64,000 nucleotides of DNA from NCBI GenBank assembly GCA_009363875.1, contig CM018683.1, positions 63,489,207 to 63,553,206 on the forward strand, in the 5' to 3' direction. The position numbers and the translations under genes are program-made. The notes beneath the pieces were generated by a model. It had not been told where the DNA came from. It worked only from the letters and a program-made list of their open reading frames with translations, and searched no databases. The DNA comes from Mikania micrantha (taxonomy: Eukaryota; Streptophyta; Magnoliopsida; Asterales; Asteraceae). Below are positions 31,019 to 42,333 of this stretch, one piece after another; within the stretch, counting starts at the first letter, position 1, and each line of letters opens with the position of its first letter.

Positions 31019-33157
31019 TGTCACACCCCCACCCCTCGTCACCTCATGTCTAGCCTGATGTCACTGAACCGGTTGCGGAAGCATAGTGGTGATGTCTCCG
31101 AGGTGAGGGGTGACTTACTTGATCCGATATCATAAGCACACAGATTAACTTAAAGTAAATACATTACAAGGGTGTCGCAATCACAATTACATTACAACTA
31201 AGTTTGTTTAATTACAATACTAATTATTAAAGTACAAATATCTCAAAAGTGCATCATCACCGGCTATTACTGTTTACCTGCAAAAAGGTTTGAGTTTGAA
31301 ACGTCAGCACAAAACTGGTGAGTTCGACAGTTCAATTTAAAACAATATGATATGATAAGCACGTTCTCAAAAGTTCAGTTCCGGATAACCATGGGACCCG
31401 TATCTAGTTCCTTTCGGACGTCTAGTTCAGTTCTCAAGATATTACCCGTCGGTACATATCTTAGTGCCTCATTATCTTAATGTCTATCATACCATTAAGA
31501 AGTTCAGGAAACAGATAACAAACATTCACACAAGGGGAGATGCAACCCTCCCAGCGAATAGGGTGTCAACCAATAGTACTATCAATGTTTTCTGTTCGGC
31601 CACACATGGGTTCACTAGATACAGTTCAAGAATGAGGACTTTTAGTTCCATGATAGAGTTCAGTTCTACAGGCAAAATCCCATGAAATCCCACAAAAGTC
31701 AAATGAAATCACACAGATATCATTGATGCATATCATATGTCAGACAACAGTTTGCAGAGTTACCCCGATGTTTATAAAATATTAAAAAGAAAAGGGGTTG
31801 TACGAAACTCACCTGGTAGTATAGGTGTAGCAGAGTATCACCAAACTGGTAGTACAGAGATGATTCTGCATTTAGTTATATTTAATAAGTTATTTATGTT
31901 CTAGTTTACTGATTAGATCTTTCTGAACGTTCAATGTCAAAGACATTGCTTAGTAAATCATCAACTCGATATTAAATGTTTAATTGCTTAATTTTGTATT
32001 ATATCATACAATGTATGATAATGTAGGAACCTACATTGCATTAGATTCCTAATACAAGGTTGATGACACTCTTGATTAATCAGAATAATCTCGGATTAAC
32101 CAAATATTTAATGTTGTTGATTATGATACTGTAACAGTTTCTAGATAATTTAATGGCTTAGGAATGATCAACCCTTGTTATTGATTACCCAAATATCATG
32201 AGATATCACAATGTAGTATCATAATAGGTGTAATAACCGTGTTTAACATACTAATTTGACTGTTATCATAAACATCAGATAATCATTCCAATGAGTATGT
32301 TAATGATTGTGATTAGTTTGAAATACTTGGATTTAACCTTGCATTTCAAGGATTAATCCAACTAATCACCTACATTGTTATAATCAAATGGATTAAACCA
32401 TTATAATCATGGGTATGGTTTCATGCAAACCGGGCATTACAACGGATCAAAACAAGGATTTAACCGTTAAAACATCGTGTCCTTTGTTTATAATCAATCC
32501 TAGCCATCATTTAGGCAATAATCAACAATCCTAACTATCTCATTACGTTCAAAATCAAGATCTAATCAATCAAAACCAAACCAGAAGGTTTACACGGATC
32601 ATTACCTAATCTGACGAATATTTGGCTTCAAAACAACGATCAGATCTTGTAGAAATGATCCCTGGTGCGTTCCTTGCGTTCAGAGGGCTTCAAAATGGTG
32701 AATTAGTGGTGGAAGCAGCTGGTTCTTCGCCTGGAAATGAAGCAGAAGCGAGAAGAAGAAGAAATAATTCTTCTGCATGGAAATCTGATAAAGTAGATCA
32801 GATCATTCCACCGCCACACCCGTCGCGTACCGCGACCAGAAGCCAAAGAGGGCTTCGCGTACCGCGAAGAAATTCGGGAATCTCAGATATTTACATTCAT
32901 CGCGTACCGCGGAGAACTCTCAAGCCCTCCTCCGCGTACCGCGACAAGCCCATTCGATCAATACTTAGAAATTTTTCTTCGTTTTTCGATTCCGGACAAT
33001 CCAGGACTCCGTTTTGTGCCCAGTTTTCACCCACGTTCATCATTTCTTGCCTACTTTCAATCTGTAACAATTACAAGTATTAGAACAACATGGATTTCTA
33101 GAACGATCAAATGTGCCCACGTCATTGATGACGTAATTCTCGTATGCAACTGTCACA
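31019..33157 (-). repeat. LTR of a second reverse-oriented Tekay-family element
   Basis: Minus-strand LTR of 2,139 bp, TGTGACAGTTGC (ending at 33157) to GGGGTGTGACA (31019), homologous throughout to 4868-6977. The donor-like GTGAGTTTCG (about 31803) and acceptor-side GAACTCACC (about 31312) are conserved, as are four GCGTACCGCG palindromes at about 32825-32945. An open frame of 153 codons across 32622-33083 lies wholly inside LTR sequence and is not a gene. Confidence 0.9.
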
Positions 33158-33615
33158 CGGACTCCTCTAACCGTTGTGAAAACCATACCCCCTTGATGCG
33201 TAGGACTATATGACACCGTTCCAATTCTTTCAAGAATTGTGAAAGGTTCAAAAAATCTTGGTGTGAGTTTACCATTTTTCCCAAATCTGAATATACCTTT
33301 CCATAGAGAGATCTTTAGCATACCTTTATCACCGATTTTGAATTCGAGGGGCCTTCATCGATATGATTGTCGGCATAACTCGTTTGACGATAATGTTGTT
33401 GCTTTGATTTGTTGACGAATAAGTGCGATCTTGTCTTGGTTTCTAGTATAAATTATGGACCAATGACTTTCACCTATCTCTGACCAATAGAAGACAGAAT
33501 GATATTTATGCCCATCAAGTGCTTCAAACGGAGTACATTGATAGATTTGGGCAGATATACTTCAAGTATTACACAAGGTAATATTTTCCAAACAATCTGA
33601 GCATGCTAATTCAAT
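33158..33615 (-). pseudogene. Integrase C-terminal remnant of the reverse Tekay element
   Basis: The minus strand carries a degenerate polypurine tract (GAGGAGT) next to the LTR, then, after an internal deletion that removed the chromodomain, the integrase GPY/F-like module (GKLTPRF, FTILERIG) and SLWKGIFRFG. Further on it reaches the region equivalent to FEALYG at about 33530, and fades near 33615. The element is truncated there. Confidence 0.85.
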
Positions 33616-34101
33616 CTATACGCCTTTACCATGGATTTACATAAAATGCAAACTAAGAATGCAACAAGTACAATCTCTTTTGAGGTTTGAAGATTAAAAG
33701 CAATTACACCAAATTGGTTTATCATTTTTGTTTATGATATACATTGGTAGAAAAAAAAGTAATTTAGAAAATTTTAAAAGTTATACTTAAATTAAATTAC
33801 AATGTAAAACCTTTTATAGTTAAACTGAAGGCATTTAAATTTTTTTGTTTGTCATACATTGATTTATTTCTTAAACTCATCTAAACTAATTGGATAACTT
33901 TCTTCACCCTTTTGACACATTTAATTTTTTTTTTGTATAATAAGTCTTTTAAATTATGATTTTTATCCTAGTATTAATTTTTTGATAAATTTATAACTAA
34001 ATTAAATGATATGTTTTGATCGAGTCTTGACAAACATTAGCTAACTAGGGCTTTTAATGATCCAAAATCATCAATCTAAGCATTCTGTTTCCTCACATAT
34101 G
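33616..34101. other. AT-rich non-coding DNA
   Basis: Nothing recognised. Long T and A runs. Confidence 0.5.
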
Positions 34102-34113
34102 AAGTGAGCATCT
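34102..34113. repeat. SINE target duplication, left copy
   Basis: AAGTGAGCATCT here is repeated exactly at 34353-34364, just after the A-rich tail of the SINE. This is the type of long, staggered duplication made by LINE machinery. Confidence 0.92.
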
Positions 34114-34352
34114 ATCCGGATAATTGCCTCAACTGGTAAAGGCTCACCCTCCCAATGTGGAGGAACGAATCAGGGCTTTAATCCCAGGTTCGAACCTAAT
34201 GGGGGGCGAGGGTTTACGGATTCCATCCGGTTCCCGCATCTGGGGGCACACGTGTCTTAGGTCGGAGATCGAGGAATCGATCTTAGCTATCAATCGCCAG
34301 GATAACTGAAGGTAGCACGACGAGACAGTTTAACTGCCGTTCAAAAAAAATC
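34114..34352 (+). mobile_element. tRNA-derived SINE (239 bp) with 12-bp target duplication
   Basis: An A box (TGCCTCAACTGG, 34125-34136) and a B box (GGTTCGAACCT, 34187-34197) form an internal RNA polymerase III promoter about 50 bp apart, as in tRNA genes, but the tRNA fold is not kept. A GC-rich body follows and it ends TTCAAAAAAAATC. Perfect 12-bp duplications flank it. SINEs are copied by LINE enzymes and encode no protein; the open frame inside is chance. The near-perfect boxes and duplication suggest a fairly recent insertion. Confidence 0.93.
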
Positions 34353-34364
34353 AAGTGAGCATCT

Positions 34365-34737
34365 TAGTAGTTTAATATTTGTTTAACCGACATCTAATCT
34401 ACTCTAAATCCACATAACCCGTCAAAACTAGGATCATGCTCATTTAAGTTGTTTGCTTATTTAATCATATTTTTCATTTATTTGCAATTTTTTTTATCCC
34501 ATTTTTTCTTGACTATTTAGGTAGGTTCATGGCCAGAACAAATTGGTCTATATTTCCAACTCGCAGACATGAGAAAGTGAATAAAAAAAATGATAATGAA
34601 GTGAGCTTCATTGTGAGTGAGAGACATGTTAGTCACTGGATTTTAATAGTGAAGAGTATAATTCTCATTCAAATAGTCATTGTCCTGAAATTTTTTTATT
34701 TAATGGTAGATTTAATTGAGCTGCCTCATAAAAATTA
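34365..34737. other. AT-rich non-coding DNA
   Basis: No gene recognised. A 69-codon open frame at 34529-34738 has no recognisable features. Confidence 0.45.
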
Positions 34738-35001
34738 ATAGGGTCAATTACATATATCTCTTGCTAAAATCATTTATACATATTTACCAAATTATAAAAC
34801 TAAATTACATATTTCCCCTTTTTAAACCAAATATATTACATATTTATCCATTTCATTAAAAATAAATTATTTATTTCCTATTTTACCCTTAATGAACTAA
34901 CTAAAAACAACTTACATATTTCTCCTCACCAATGAACAATTTTGGAACATAGGGATATTTTTAATTTTAGTTTAACATTGGGGATATATGTAATTTTGAT
35001 G
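34738..35001. repeat. Putative fold-back MITE
   Basis: The left part begins GGGTCAATTACATATATCTC and the right part, reverse-complemented, ends TCAAAATTACATATATCCCC, giving an imperfect inverted repeat around an AT-rich centre with repeated TTACATATTT phrases. No target duplication was verified. Confidence 0.5.
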
Positions 35002-35337
35002 TTTAATAATAATTGCACATCATGTCAACAAAATTATTTTTTTATTTTATTTTCATAGTTATTTGTTTGTTTAATTTAGAATCTAACACACTATTTTTTA
35101 GGCAAAAAAAAAAAGAAAGAACTTTTTTTTATATATTTAAGTGTTTGTGTTTGTTTAATGAAAGGATGGTATTATATATGTTAAAACCAAAAATTTTTTA
35201 TTTTGACAATTGCAGATCATTTGATTTCGTGTTCAAACTGAAACATAGGATTGATTTGTAGAAGCTAGTTTAACAGTAGAAGTAACGCGTATTTGTGTTT
35301 TTAAGAGAACAATTGATTTTATTTATTTATTTATTTA
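35002..35337. other. AT-rich non-coding DNA
   Basis: Nothing recognised besides A and T runs. Confidence 0.4.
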
Positions 35338-35375
35338 CTAGGTTAGTACCCATGTATTACACGGGTTGAATAAAA
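35338..35375 (-). mobile_element. Helitron-type 3' end, minus strand
   Basis: The minus strand reads CCCGTGTAATACATGGG followed by TACTAAC and CTAG, then T: a hairpin about 10 bp before CTAG, as at the 3' ends of plant Helitrons. The same design is seen at 60415-60443. The matching 5' TC end was not located, so the element's length is unknown. Confidence 0.6.
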
Positions 35376-36726
35376 AAATATGATAAATAATTATCAATTA
35401 AAATTTATTTATTTTCTGATTGGGTTTTGACTAAATGTAGAACTGAACCAATGACCCACCCACAGGCAGAGGTTTTAAGGGGCCCGAGGGTGCGCCAGCC
35501 CCTGCCATTTTTCTGGTCAGAAAACTCGATATAATAGTTTTCGGACAGAAAATTTTACAAGTATTGAGTTTGGCCCCTTCGGTTTTTCTTCTTAAAATTC
35601 TTTGGGCCCCCTTGGACTTTAAAAAATAATAAACTTGAACTAATATTATAAATTCAACATTATCTTTTAGGGTTTACACTGTTGGTTGTTATCTCATTCC
35701 TTAGCCGATCTTGAGTTTAAAGCTTGTTTTAGGCCTAAAAAATAACATGGACCTTAACTATTGAACATTACTCATTTACCTTAGAGAAAAAAAAGAAATC
35801 CACCAACTCGGCCGGCCCAATCATTTTTGTCGCGCCGAATTGTGATTCTTCTTTCGGGTACAACATTTTTTGTCTTGTTTGATACATACATATTTATTTT
35901 TTTGAGTGAAACAAATATTTGATATTTTAAATTGTTTGACTCAACCCGAATTACCATTTGCCGACCCCATTTTTTAACCCAAAACATAGCAATAAGAAAA
36001 AAAAATTTGGCCTATAACTTTCGACCCTTTGGACATATTTTAAAAAACAGTTTTGATAGGATCGATCCATTTTACGCTTGTTAGGACCGATGCAACTAAT
36101 TAATTAAAATTGTGTAGTGGGAATTAGAAGAAATTAGTATAACCTTTAAAAAAAAAGTTGTCTTCTCCATTAAACAAAGACTAAAGATATGCGAAAGTAA
36201 ACATAATAATTTTAAATATATTTAATAAACTAGTATTTGTTTAGATATTAATGTTAATTTATTAGTTAGTCAACTTAACCATGTTGATGCAATATATATG
36301 TCTATTCTTTTTAATATTCTTGGCCATTTGAATAATTCTATTAACCCAAAATTATTGATGTCAAATTTTACTTACTTTATGATGCATGTTGTTAATTTGA
36401 TATTCAATTAAACATTTAGGATTGTTAATCTTCATTTGATATTAAAATTAACATGTAAAACAAATCCATCCTTAGTCAATATTTCCGCCCTAAATTTGGA
36501 GCTTAATTCCTTAATTTGCTAGCATTCCTTTATTAATAATAATAATAAACAAAGTTGACTACTGATATATTTACTATTACTTATTAGATTATATAAATTA
36601 TATATACATACAATTGGCTGGTGATTTTACATACTTGGTGTATTGAGCTTTTAGCATCTTGCTGGCTCATTTATGAGTGTTTTATTGAAAGTTGCCATTC
36701 AAAGAATATATATATATATATATAAT
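35376..36726. other. AT-rich non-coding DNA
   Basis: No gene recognised. 35450-35640 holds a GC-richer stretch (GGGGCCCGAGGGTGC) that may be part of an old hAT-like element. An (AT)n run is at about 36706-36724. Confidence 0.45.
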
Positions 36727-37795
36727 AGGGAAGGGATCATATAATAACCCTTTCTAATTGAGAAAACTCAATAACTCAAATCCAATGGTTCAAATTTCTA
36801 AGATTAAATCTAATGGTGACATGTGTCACTAATTAATTTTAATACAAAAGGGTATTATGGTCTTTTGTCTTAATTACAAAAATCAGATTTAATATAAGAG
36901 TGACAAGTGTCACACTCTTAATAAACCATCTATTTTCCTATTTTTAAATTAAAGTTTCCCCCCTTGATTTTTATACACTTATAACTTTTTTATACTATGT
37001 TATTTTTTTATAAAAATTACACCATTAAACTCGTCATATTTTTCTCGTTAATTTCATTATAGTCATGCCAAAATTTTTTCGGGGCGTTCGTAATTACACT
37101 AACGTAAAAAACATAAGTACAATAATTTTTCTTTTTTTTCAAAAATTTTCTATCAAATTTTTTTTTCTCTCATCTTAAATATATATTACAAACTTATTTT
37201 TTATTATAAAATTTAGTTAATTAGATAAATTTATATCAAATAAGATAGAAAGTTAGATAATTGTAACGTAAAATAAATAATAAGTTACAGCTCGTTACAT
37301 CAGTGTAACGACTCGTTACATCAGTGTAATTATGAACACTTTGAAAAAATTCAGCTTGTTACATCAGTGTAATTAGGAACACTTTGAAAAAATTCAGCTC
37401 GTTACATCAGTGTAATTACGAACACTTTGAAAAAATTCAGCTCGTTACATCAGTGTAATTTCGAAAACTTTAAAATTTTTTGACAAAACTATACTTGAAT
37501 TAAAGATAAAAATGTGACAAATTTAATGGAGTAATTTTTTTTTAAAAAATAATAATGTATATAAAAGTTATGAAGGTTTAAAAAAATGGGGGGTAAACTT
37601 TTATTTTAAAAATCAAATCAAGTACACCTCATAAATCTCCAAAATACCCTTCAAAAAATCTCAACCACTCATTTTTTCCAGATTTAATATGGACCACACA
37701 TTTCAAATTCATTAAATTAGACAAGCAATCAAATTGGGTTTATAAGTTACCTCAATTACCATGGGTTAACATTCACTCCTTTCCCTATATATAAT
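36727..37795. repeat. Interspersed repeat, complete copy 2
   Basis: Full-length relative of 1-688. The left end TAGGGAAGGGATCATATAATAACCC and the right end, reverse-complemented, TAGGGAAAGGAGTGAATGTTAACCC form imperfect terminal inverted repeats next to TA-rich DNA. The 43-bp tandem array (CTCGTTACATCAGTGTAA core) is at about 37288-37462, with about five units. No coding sequence. Probably a non-autonomous DNA transposon with a TA-rich target. Confidence 0.75.
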
Positions 37796-37987
37796 TAAAT
37801 TAGACAAATAATCAAATCGTGACTATCTTATATTTTCAATATAAATTAATAATTATTAAAAGTTAGTACAATAATATATTTAAATCATATTCATAAAGTC
37901 TTGAAATCAACCAAAATAAAATAATTTTCATCAATTATAAAATATATTATTAAACAATACAAATAATCATCTTATTAATAATAAGAA

Positions 37988-38030
37988 CTAGGTTTATTCT
38001 CCGGCGCGTTGTGGCGGGTATCACAATACG
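37988..38030 (-). mobile_element. Helitron-type 3' end, minus strand
   Basis: The minus strand reads ACCCGCCACAACGCGCCGG, then AGAATAAACCTAGT: a GC-rich hairpin shortly before CTAG followed by T, a typical plant Helitron 3' end. The 5' end was not found. Confidence 0.6.
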
Positions 38031-38119
38031 CTCTCAAGAACGGGTATTATATATCATTTACATAAACATAAGTTACATAGAAAAATTAAATATTTTATCA
38101 TGAACTAAACCCTAACCTT

Positions 38120-38336
38120 CAAGGAAGTGTTGCACTGGTTAGAGTGGAGAATATAAAACTTAGAGATTTCAAGTTAAATCTTTACTTATAGTAAGTTTCC
38201 TTGGAGGTTACCGACCCAATTGCTTGCGACTGCGCTTTATCTATTCCACTTGGTGGTTAGTCGGGTATTGGGGACTCGGGGGTTTAATTATCATGCAAGT
38301 GGGTTCCTATGGTTATTAAAAAACAAAACCTAAACC
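38120..38336 (+). mobile_element. Possible tRNA-derived SINE, degenerate
   Basis: TTGCACTGGTTAGAGTGG (about 38130-38147) resembles a tRNA A box, and AGTTAAATC (about 38171) is a weak B box. The unit ends in an A-rich tail (TTATTAAAAAACAAAACC). Similar short stretches before (AAACCCTAACC) and after (AAACCTAAACC) may be an aged target duplication. Less certain than the SINE at 34114. Confidence 0.45.
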
Positions 38337-38811
38337 ATAAATCAAAAATCAAAAAAACCCAAATCTCTAAATAAATCTTTCAAATTTAACAAAAACTCAA
38401 CTATCTAAGCAAATATCTCAAATTTAATACATCATTATCTATTTGTTAGTTTTCAAAGTTAAAAAAACTTCTAATGGTCCAAGTCTAAATTTTCAGAACA
38501 TTATTACATATATGAGACACTTATGCATTATTATTTATTTACTATGCATTACTATTAATATATATATATATATATATTAAATATTCTATTCAATATAATA
38601 TCTATATCTTTACTATTTCTTTTCATACATTTTAATATATATAATAATATTTGAAAGAAAAAACAAACTATGTCATGATATCCTTCAATATTTATACATT
38701 ATTAACTAATTTAAAAGTTTTTAAATGTTGTCCGTTTTTAGTAAAAGTTACATAAGAAGTACTAATTTATATTCCACAAATTAAGAAATACTTATGATTC
38801 ATAACAATTGA
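38337..38811. other. AT-rich non-coding DNA
   Basis: No gene. (AT)n run at about 38558-38578. Confidence 0.5.
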
Positions 38812-38820
38812 TTCTTTTTA

Positions 38821-39870
38821 GGGAAAATTGCCAGAATGATCATTGTTGACTACTACCAAAATGATCACACAGATTTCGGCGTCTAAGACGCCCATTTTGT
38901 GTACTTTTTTACAACATACGGGCCCACATGTCGGCGGCTTTGTCGGGGTGTCTAACACTCCTTTTCTACCTGCGTCTTAGACGCCTTTATACGCCCTTTT
39001 TTTGTAATTATTGTAAACATACGGGCCGACATGTCGGCGGCTTTGTCGGGGTCTCTAAATGGCGTCTAAGACCCCTTTTCTACCGGCGTCTTAAGACGCA
39101 TGTAGATGCCCGATTTAGACGCCGGCTTAAATCTCACTTGTGGCTGGGCTCGATCGGCTTGGCGGCGTCTTAAAGCCCTTAAAGAGGCGTCTTTAGACGC
39201 CCGTTCCGAAGGCGTCTTTAGACTCCAAAGCGACGTCTTTAGACGCTGGTTCTGAATTGATGTGACATTTCCTGATTTGAGTGATTTGACGGCTTAAAGA
39301 TGTCAGAACTGGTGTGTTTTAGACTCCAAAGCGACGTATTAGGCGCCGCTTCTTAAGACGCATCTTTAAGCGGTCAAACCACTCAAATCAGGGAATGTCA
39401 CATCAATTCAGAACCGGCGTCTAAAGACGTCGCTTTGAAGTCTAAAGTCGTCTTCGGAACGGGCGTCTAAAGACGCCTCTTTAAGGGCTTTAAGACGCCG
39501 CCAAGCCGATCGAGCCCAGCCACAAGTGAGATTTAAGCCGGCGTCTACATGCGTCTTAAGACGCCGGTAGAAAAGGGGTCTTAGACACCATTTAGAGACC
39601 CTGACAAAGCCGCCGACATGTGGGTCCGTATGTTTACAATAGTTACAGAAAAAGGGCGTCTAAAGGCGTCTAAGTTGGCGTCTAATTCGGCATCTAAGAC
39701 GCCGGTAGAAAAGGAGTCTTACACACCCCGACAAAGCCGCCGACATGTGAGCCCGTATGTTGTAAAAAAGTACACAAAATAGGCGTCTAAAGGGGCATCT
39801 TAGACGCCGGAATCTGTGTGATTATTTTGGTAAACATGTGGTCAACAATGATCATTCTGGCAGTTTTTCC
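38821..39870. mobile_element. Hairpin MULE, non-autonomous, 1,050 bp
   Basis: Starts GGGAAAATTGCCAGAATGATC and ends with the near complement GATCATTCTGGCAGTTTTTCC. A perfect 9-bp duplication TTCTTTTTA (38812-38820 and 39871-39879) is the size made by Mutator-like elements. The terminal inverted repeats extend almost to the centre (about 39345), so each arm is close to 500 bp. The arms are dense in GGCGTCTAAGACGCC-like palindromes and much more GC-rich than the flanks. No transposase. A transcript would be a long double-stranded RNA. Confidence 0.92.
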
Positions 39871-39879
39871 TTCTTTTTA

Positions 39880-41563
39880 TGTGTTTATATATTATTAAAT
39901 GTTATTTATTCAACATACAATATAATAAATCCAAATACTAAAAATAAATATTTTAACATATGACATATATTTAAACAACAAATTATTTTAAATTTTTATT
40001 TTATATTTATAACTTTACATATAAATAATATAATTGTATTTTGTATTGTTGTTATAATTCATAATTAATATTTATATTTTCTTTTCAAAATTGTTTAACC
40101 CTTTGTTTTTCAGAAACTTTTACAACGTTTTTTAGGCCAAAAAATCTAAAAAATTGTCTTCTGGATGGAACAAAATAGAACATGTCAACAAAATTAAATT
40201 ACTTAGAATAATTTATTGTTTTTTGAAAGGCCTCAAACCCGAAAGTGCTTTCAGTTGGATTAAACATCAAAAATATAATTTTAAAACTCGAAAACAATTA
40301 TGCATTATGTTGGATCTGGAACAACATTATATCCTATTATGCCTTGAAATACCAAATCACACTAATTACAATTAATAAAAATAACTTCATTACATTTTAC
40401 ATTAAATATTTACGATACAGAAGAGTAATTATGTTAATATTCAATACATCAGGTTGTCTTCTGTAATCATTGTTATCTGGGAGTTGTAACTTGTTTTTCT
40501 GACTAACACCAGAATGTCTACTGATGTGGTTCAGACATATATATTCAACTTTTAAACATTCTTCAAATATGCTTCAACATCGACAGATAAGGTTGCTCGA
40601 AAGTAGATTTGTATTTAGAAGCTAATGTTCATTGGAGCCTTTGGTTTCCTCTAAAACCCTTTGGATAATAATTCTCTTCATAATTCTTGAATCTTCTGTT
40701 GCCTCTTTATATTCAAAAGAATATTTTTGACATATTGATAATTACCGCTCAAATGTCTTTTAATTATTAGAAGTTTTGTGTCTTCTGATGCCTTTTCTAC
40801 TGGAAAAGAATTTGCTTATGATTGAGAGAAAAGGCCATCAAAATCCTTCACACATTGGTTTTTTTAGGAGCTTTGTCTTCTGAATGGTTATCAGAAGATT
40901 TGGTCTACTCGCTAAAAGCTTTCAATCTTCTGAATGTTAAGTGTTCCTTCCAAAGGATATACCAATCCTTTTGATCTTATAGTCTCCCCTAGCCTAATGC
41001 TACCAAAACATTTATTCCTCTTCTTTTTCCTGTTCTTCTTTCAGGGACCTTTCCTTTCTCTTGATACTCTTCATTGGCAACCCTTCCCATAGAATGGTTT
41101 TCAAGGTTTTAGTAATCGTGCATAGGTCAATTATATTTGGAACAAGGAGGGTTTGTACTTATGTTGCGATAAACTTTGTAATACCTCCACCCTCCCTTAT
41201 CAATATGAAGAACTTTTCTTTCACATTGTAGCTCCATTATGCAATAATTAAGTGTGTATACATTGATAGGCTCTTGTGTTATGGGCTCTCTGACCTCTCC
41301 CTTGACATGTTAGCCATTGATTTATTTCTCTTGTACATCTTATGCACATATGCACTCTTATGTGTTGTCATAGTTCCCTATGCCTCGGTTTCTTTTGGAG
41401 AGGAAACAACACATTCTTCTTCATACTCCCTCGCATCCATCCTTGGTTGTTCCTCATGATCAGACGTCTTTTCATTAGGCTTTGAAACACCCTTTTTCAA
41501 ATCATTGAGGAAATAGGCATGCGGTCATCAAATGGAATGGATGGAAGATTCGCAAGCTCATCC
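39880..41563. other. Non-coding or degraded DNA, unrecognised
   Basis: The first 600 bp are AT-rich. From about 40480 the base composition becomes more balanced, and the minus strand has broken coding-like stretches interrupted by many stops. I recognise no domain. This may be an old transposon or captured gene. Confidence 0.4.
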
Positions 41564-41842
41564 TTAGGATGCATTTGAACTAGAAATTCCCTGTATAGGA
41601 TGGTCACAAATTTTCGAATGGAGTGAGAGGATACCCTCGTCCTTTTCTACTCTCCACTTTTGTTTGAATGTCCTCTGACTCAGGAAACTCACCTTTGGAT
41701 ATTTGTTCTTTGACTTCCTAACATGCATATTCAGGGTGAACATTTTCATGCGACCCAGCTGATATGAATAGAATCCATAGTTTCTCAAGAACTGTTTTAT
41801 CTTTTTTTTATCGTTGGTGTCTTTGTCCATTTTCTTAGACAC
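41564..41842 (-). pseudogene. Degraded coding-like ORF, unrecognised
   Basis: A 92-codon minus-strand frame (starting MSKKMDKDTND) rich in Lys, within about 1.8 kb of DNA with coding-like composition but many stops. It is not similar to anything I can name. The strand and frame continue weakly on both sides. Most likely a decayed transposon ORF. Confidence 0.3.
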
Positions 41843-42333
41843 CGATGCAACTTTTGTAGCTATAGAAACTTTAGAAATATTTCCAATATGGTCAACCTCA
41901 TTGCTTATTTCTAGGACTGATCAATGTATAATTTAATCCAAAATAACATTTTCCTTTGAGAAACATTACCTTTTGTGCTTTGTCTTCTTCCAAGGAGGTA
42001 CATTGTCAACTTACCTTTTTTGGTGGACTCCTTTCCTCATGAAGAGCTTCCTCTTCTAGGCTTTATTTCTTTTTTCTTTGTCTTGTGTTGCAGGACCAAA
42101 AGAGATAGACCCTATTTCCTATGGCCTTACTAGATACTTAGCTAGGTCCTTGGCCACTATTGCTACCTAAGAGATAGGAGTCTCCAAGATTACTAGGTCC
42201 TTGGAGACATATTTAATTTGGATTTAACCTTAGGTTGCATTTCCTCTTTCGGTTGACCAACCACCCTAGATGGATCCTTAGGAGTATCCTCTTATAACAC
42301 AGCGTCAGAGGAGAGAATATCCAAACTCATTGT
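41843..42333. other. Continuation of the degraded stretch
   Basis: The same composition as the preceding region, with no intact frame. It ends at the inverted-repeat LTR structure. Confidence 0.35.

Noticed and set aside
32622..33083. 153-codon plus-strand ORF
   Set aside because: It lies entirely within a reverse-oriented LTR and has no domain. GC-rich palindromes in the LTR keep the frame open by chance.
34114..34352. tRNA gene
   Set aside because: A and B boxes are present, but acceptor and anticodon stems do not form, and there is an A tail with a 12-bp duplication. It is a SINE.
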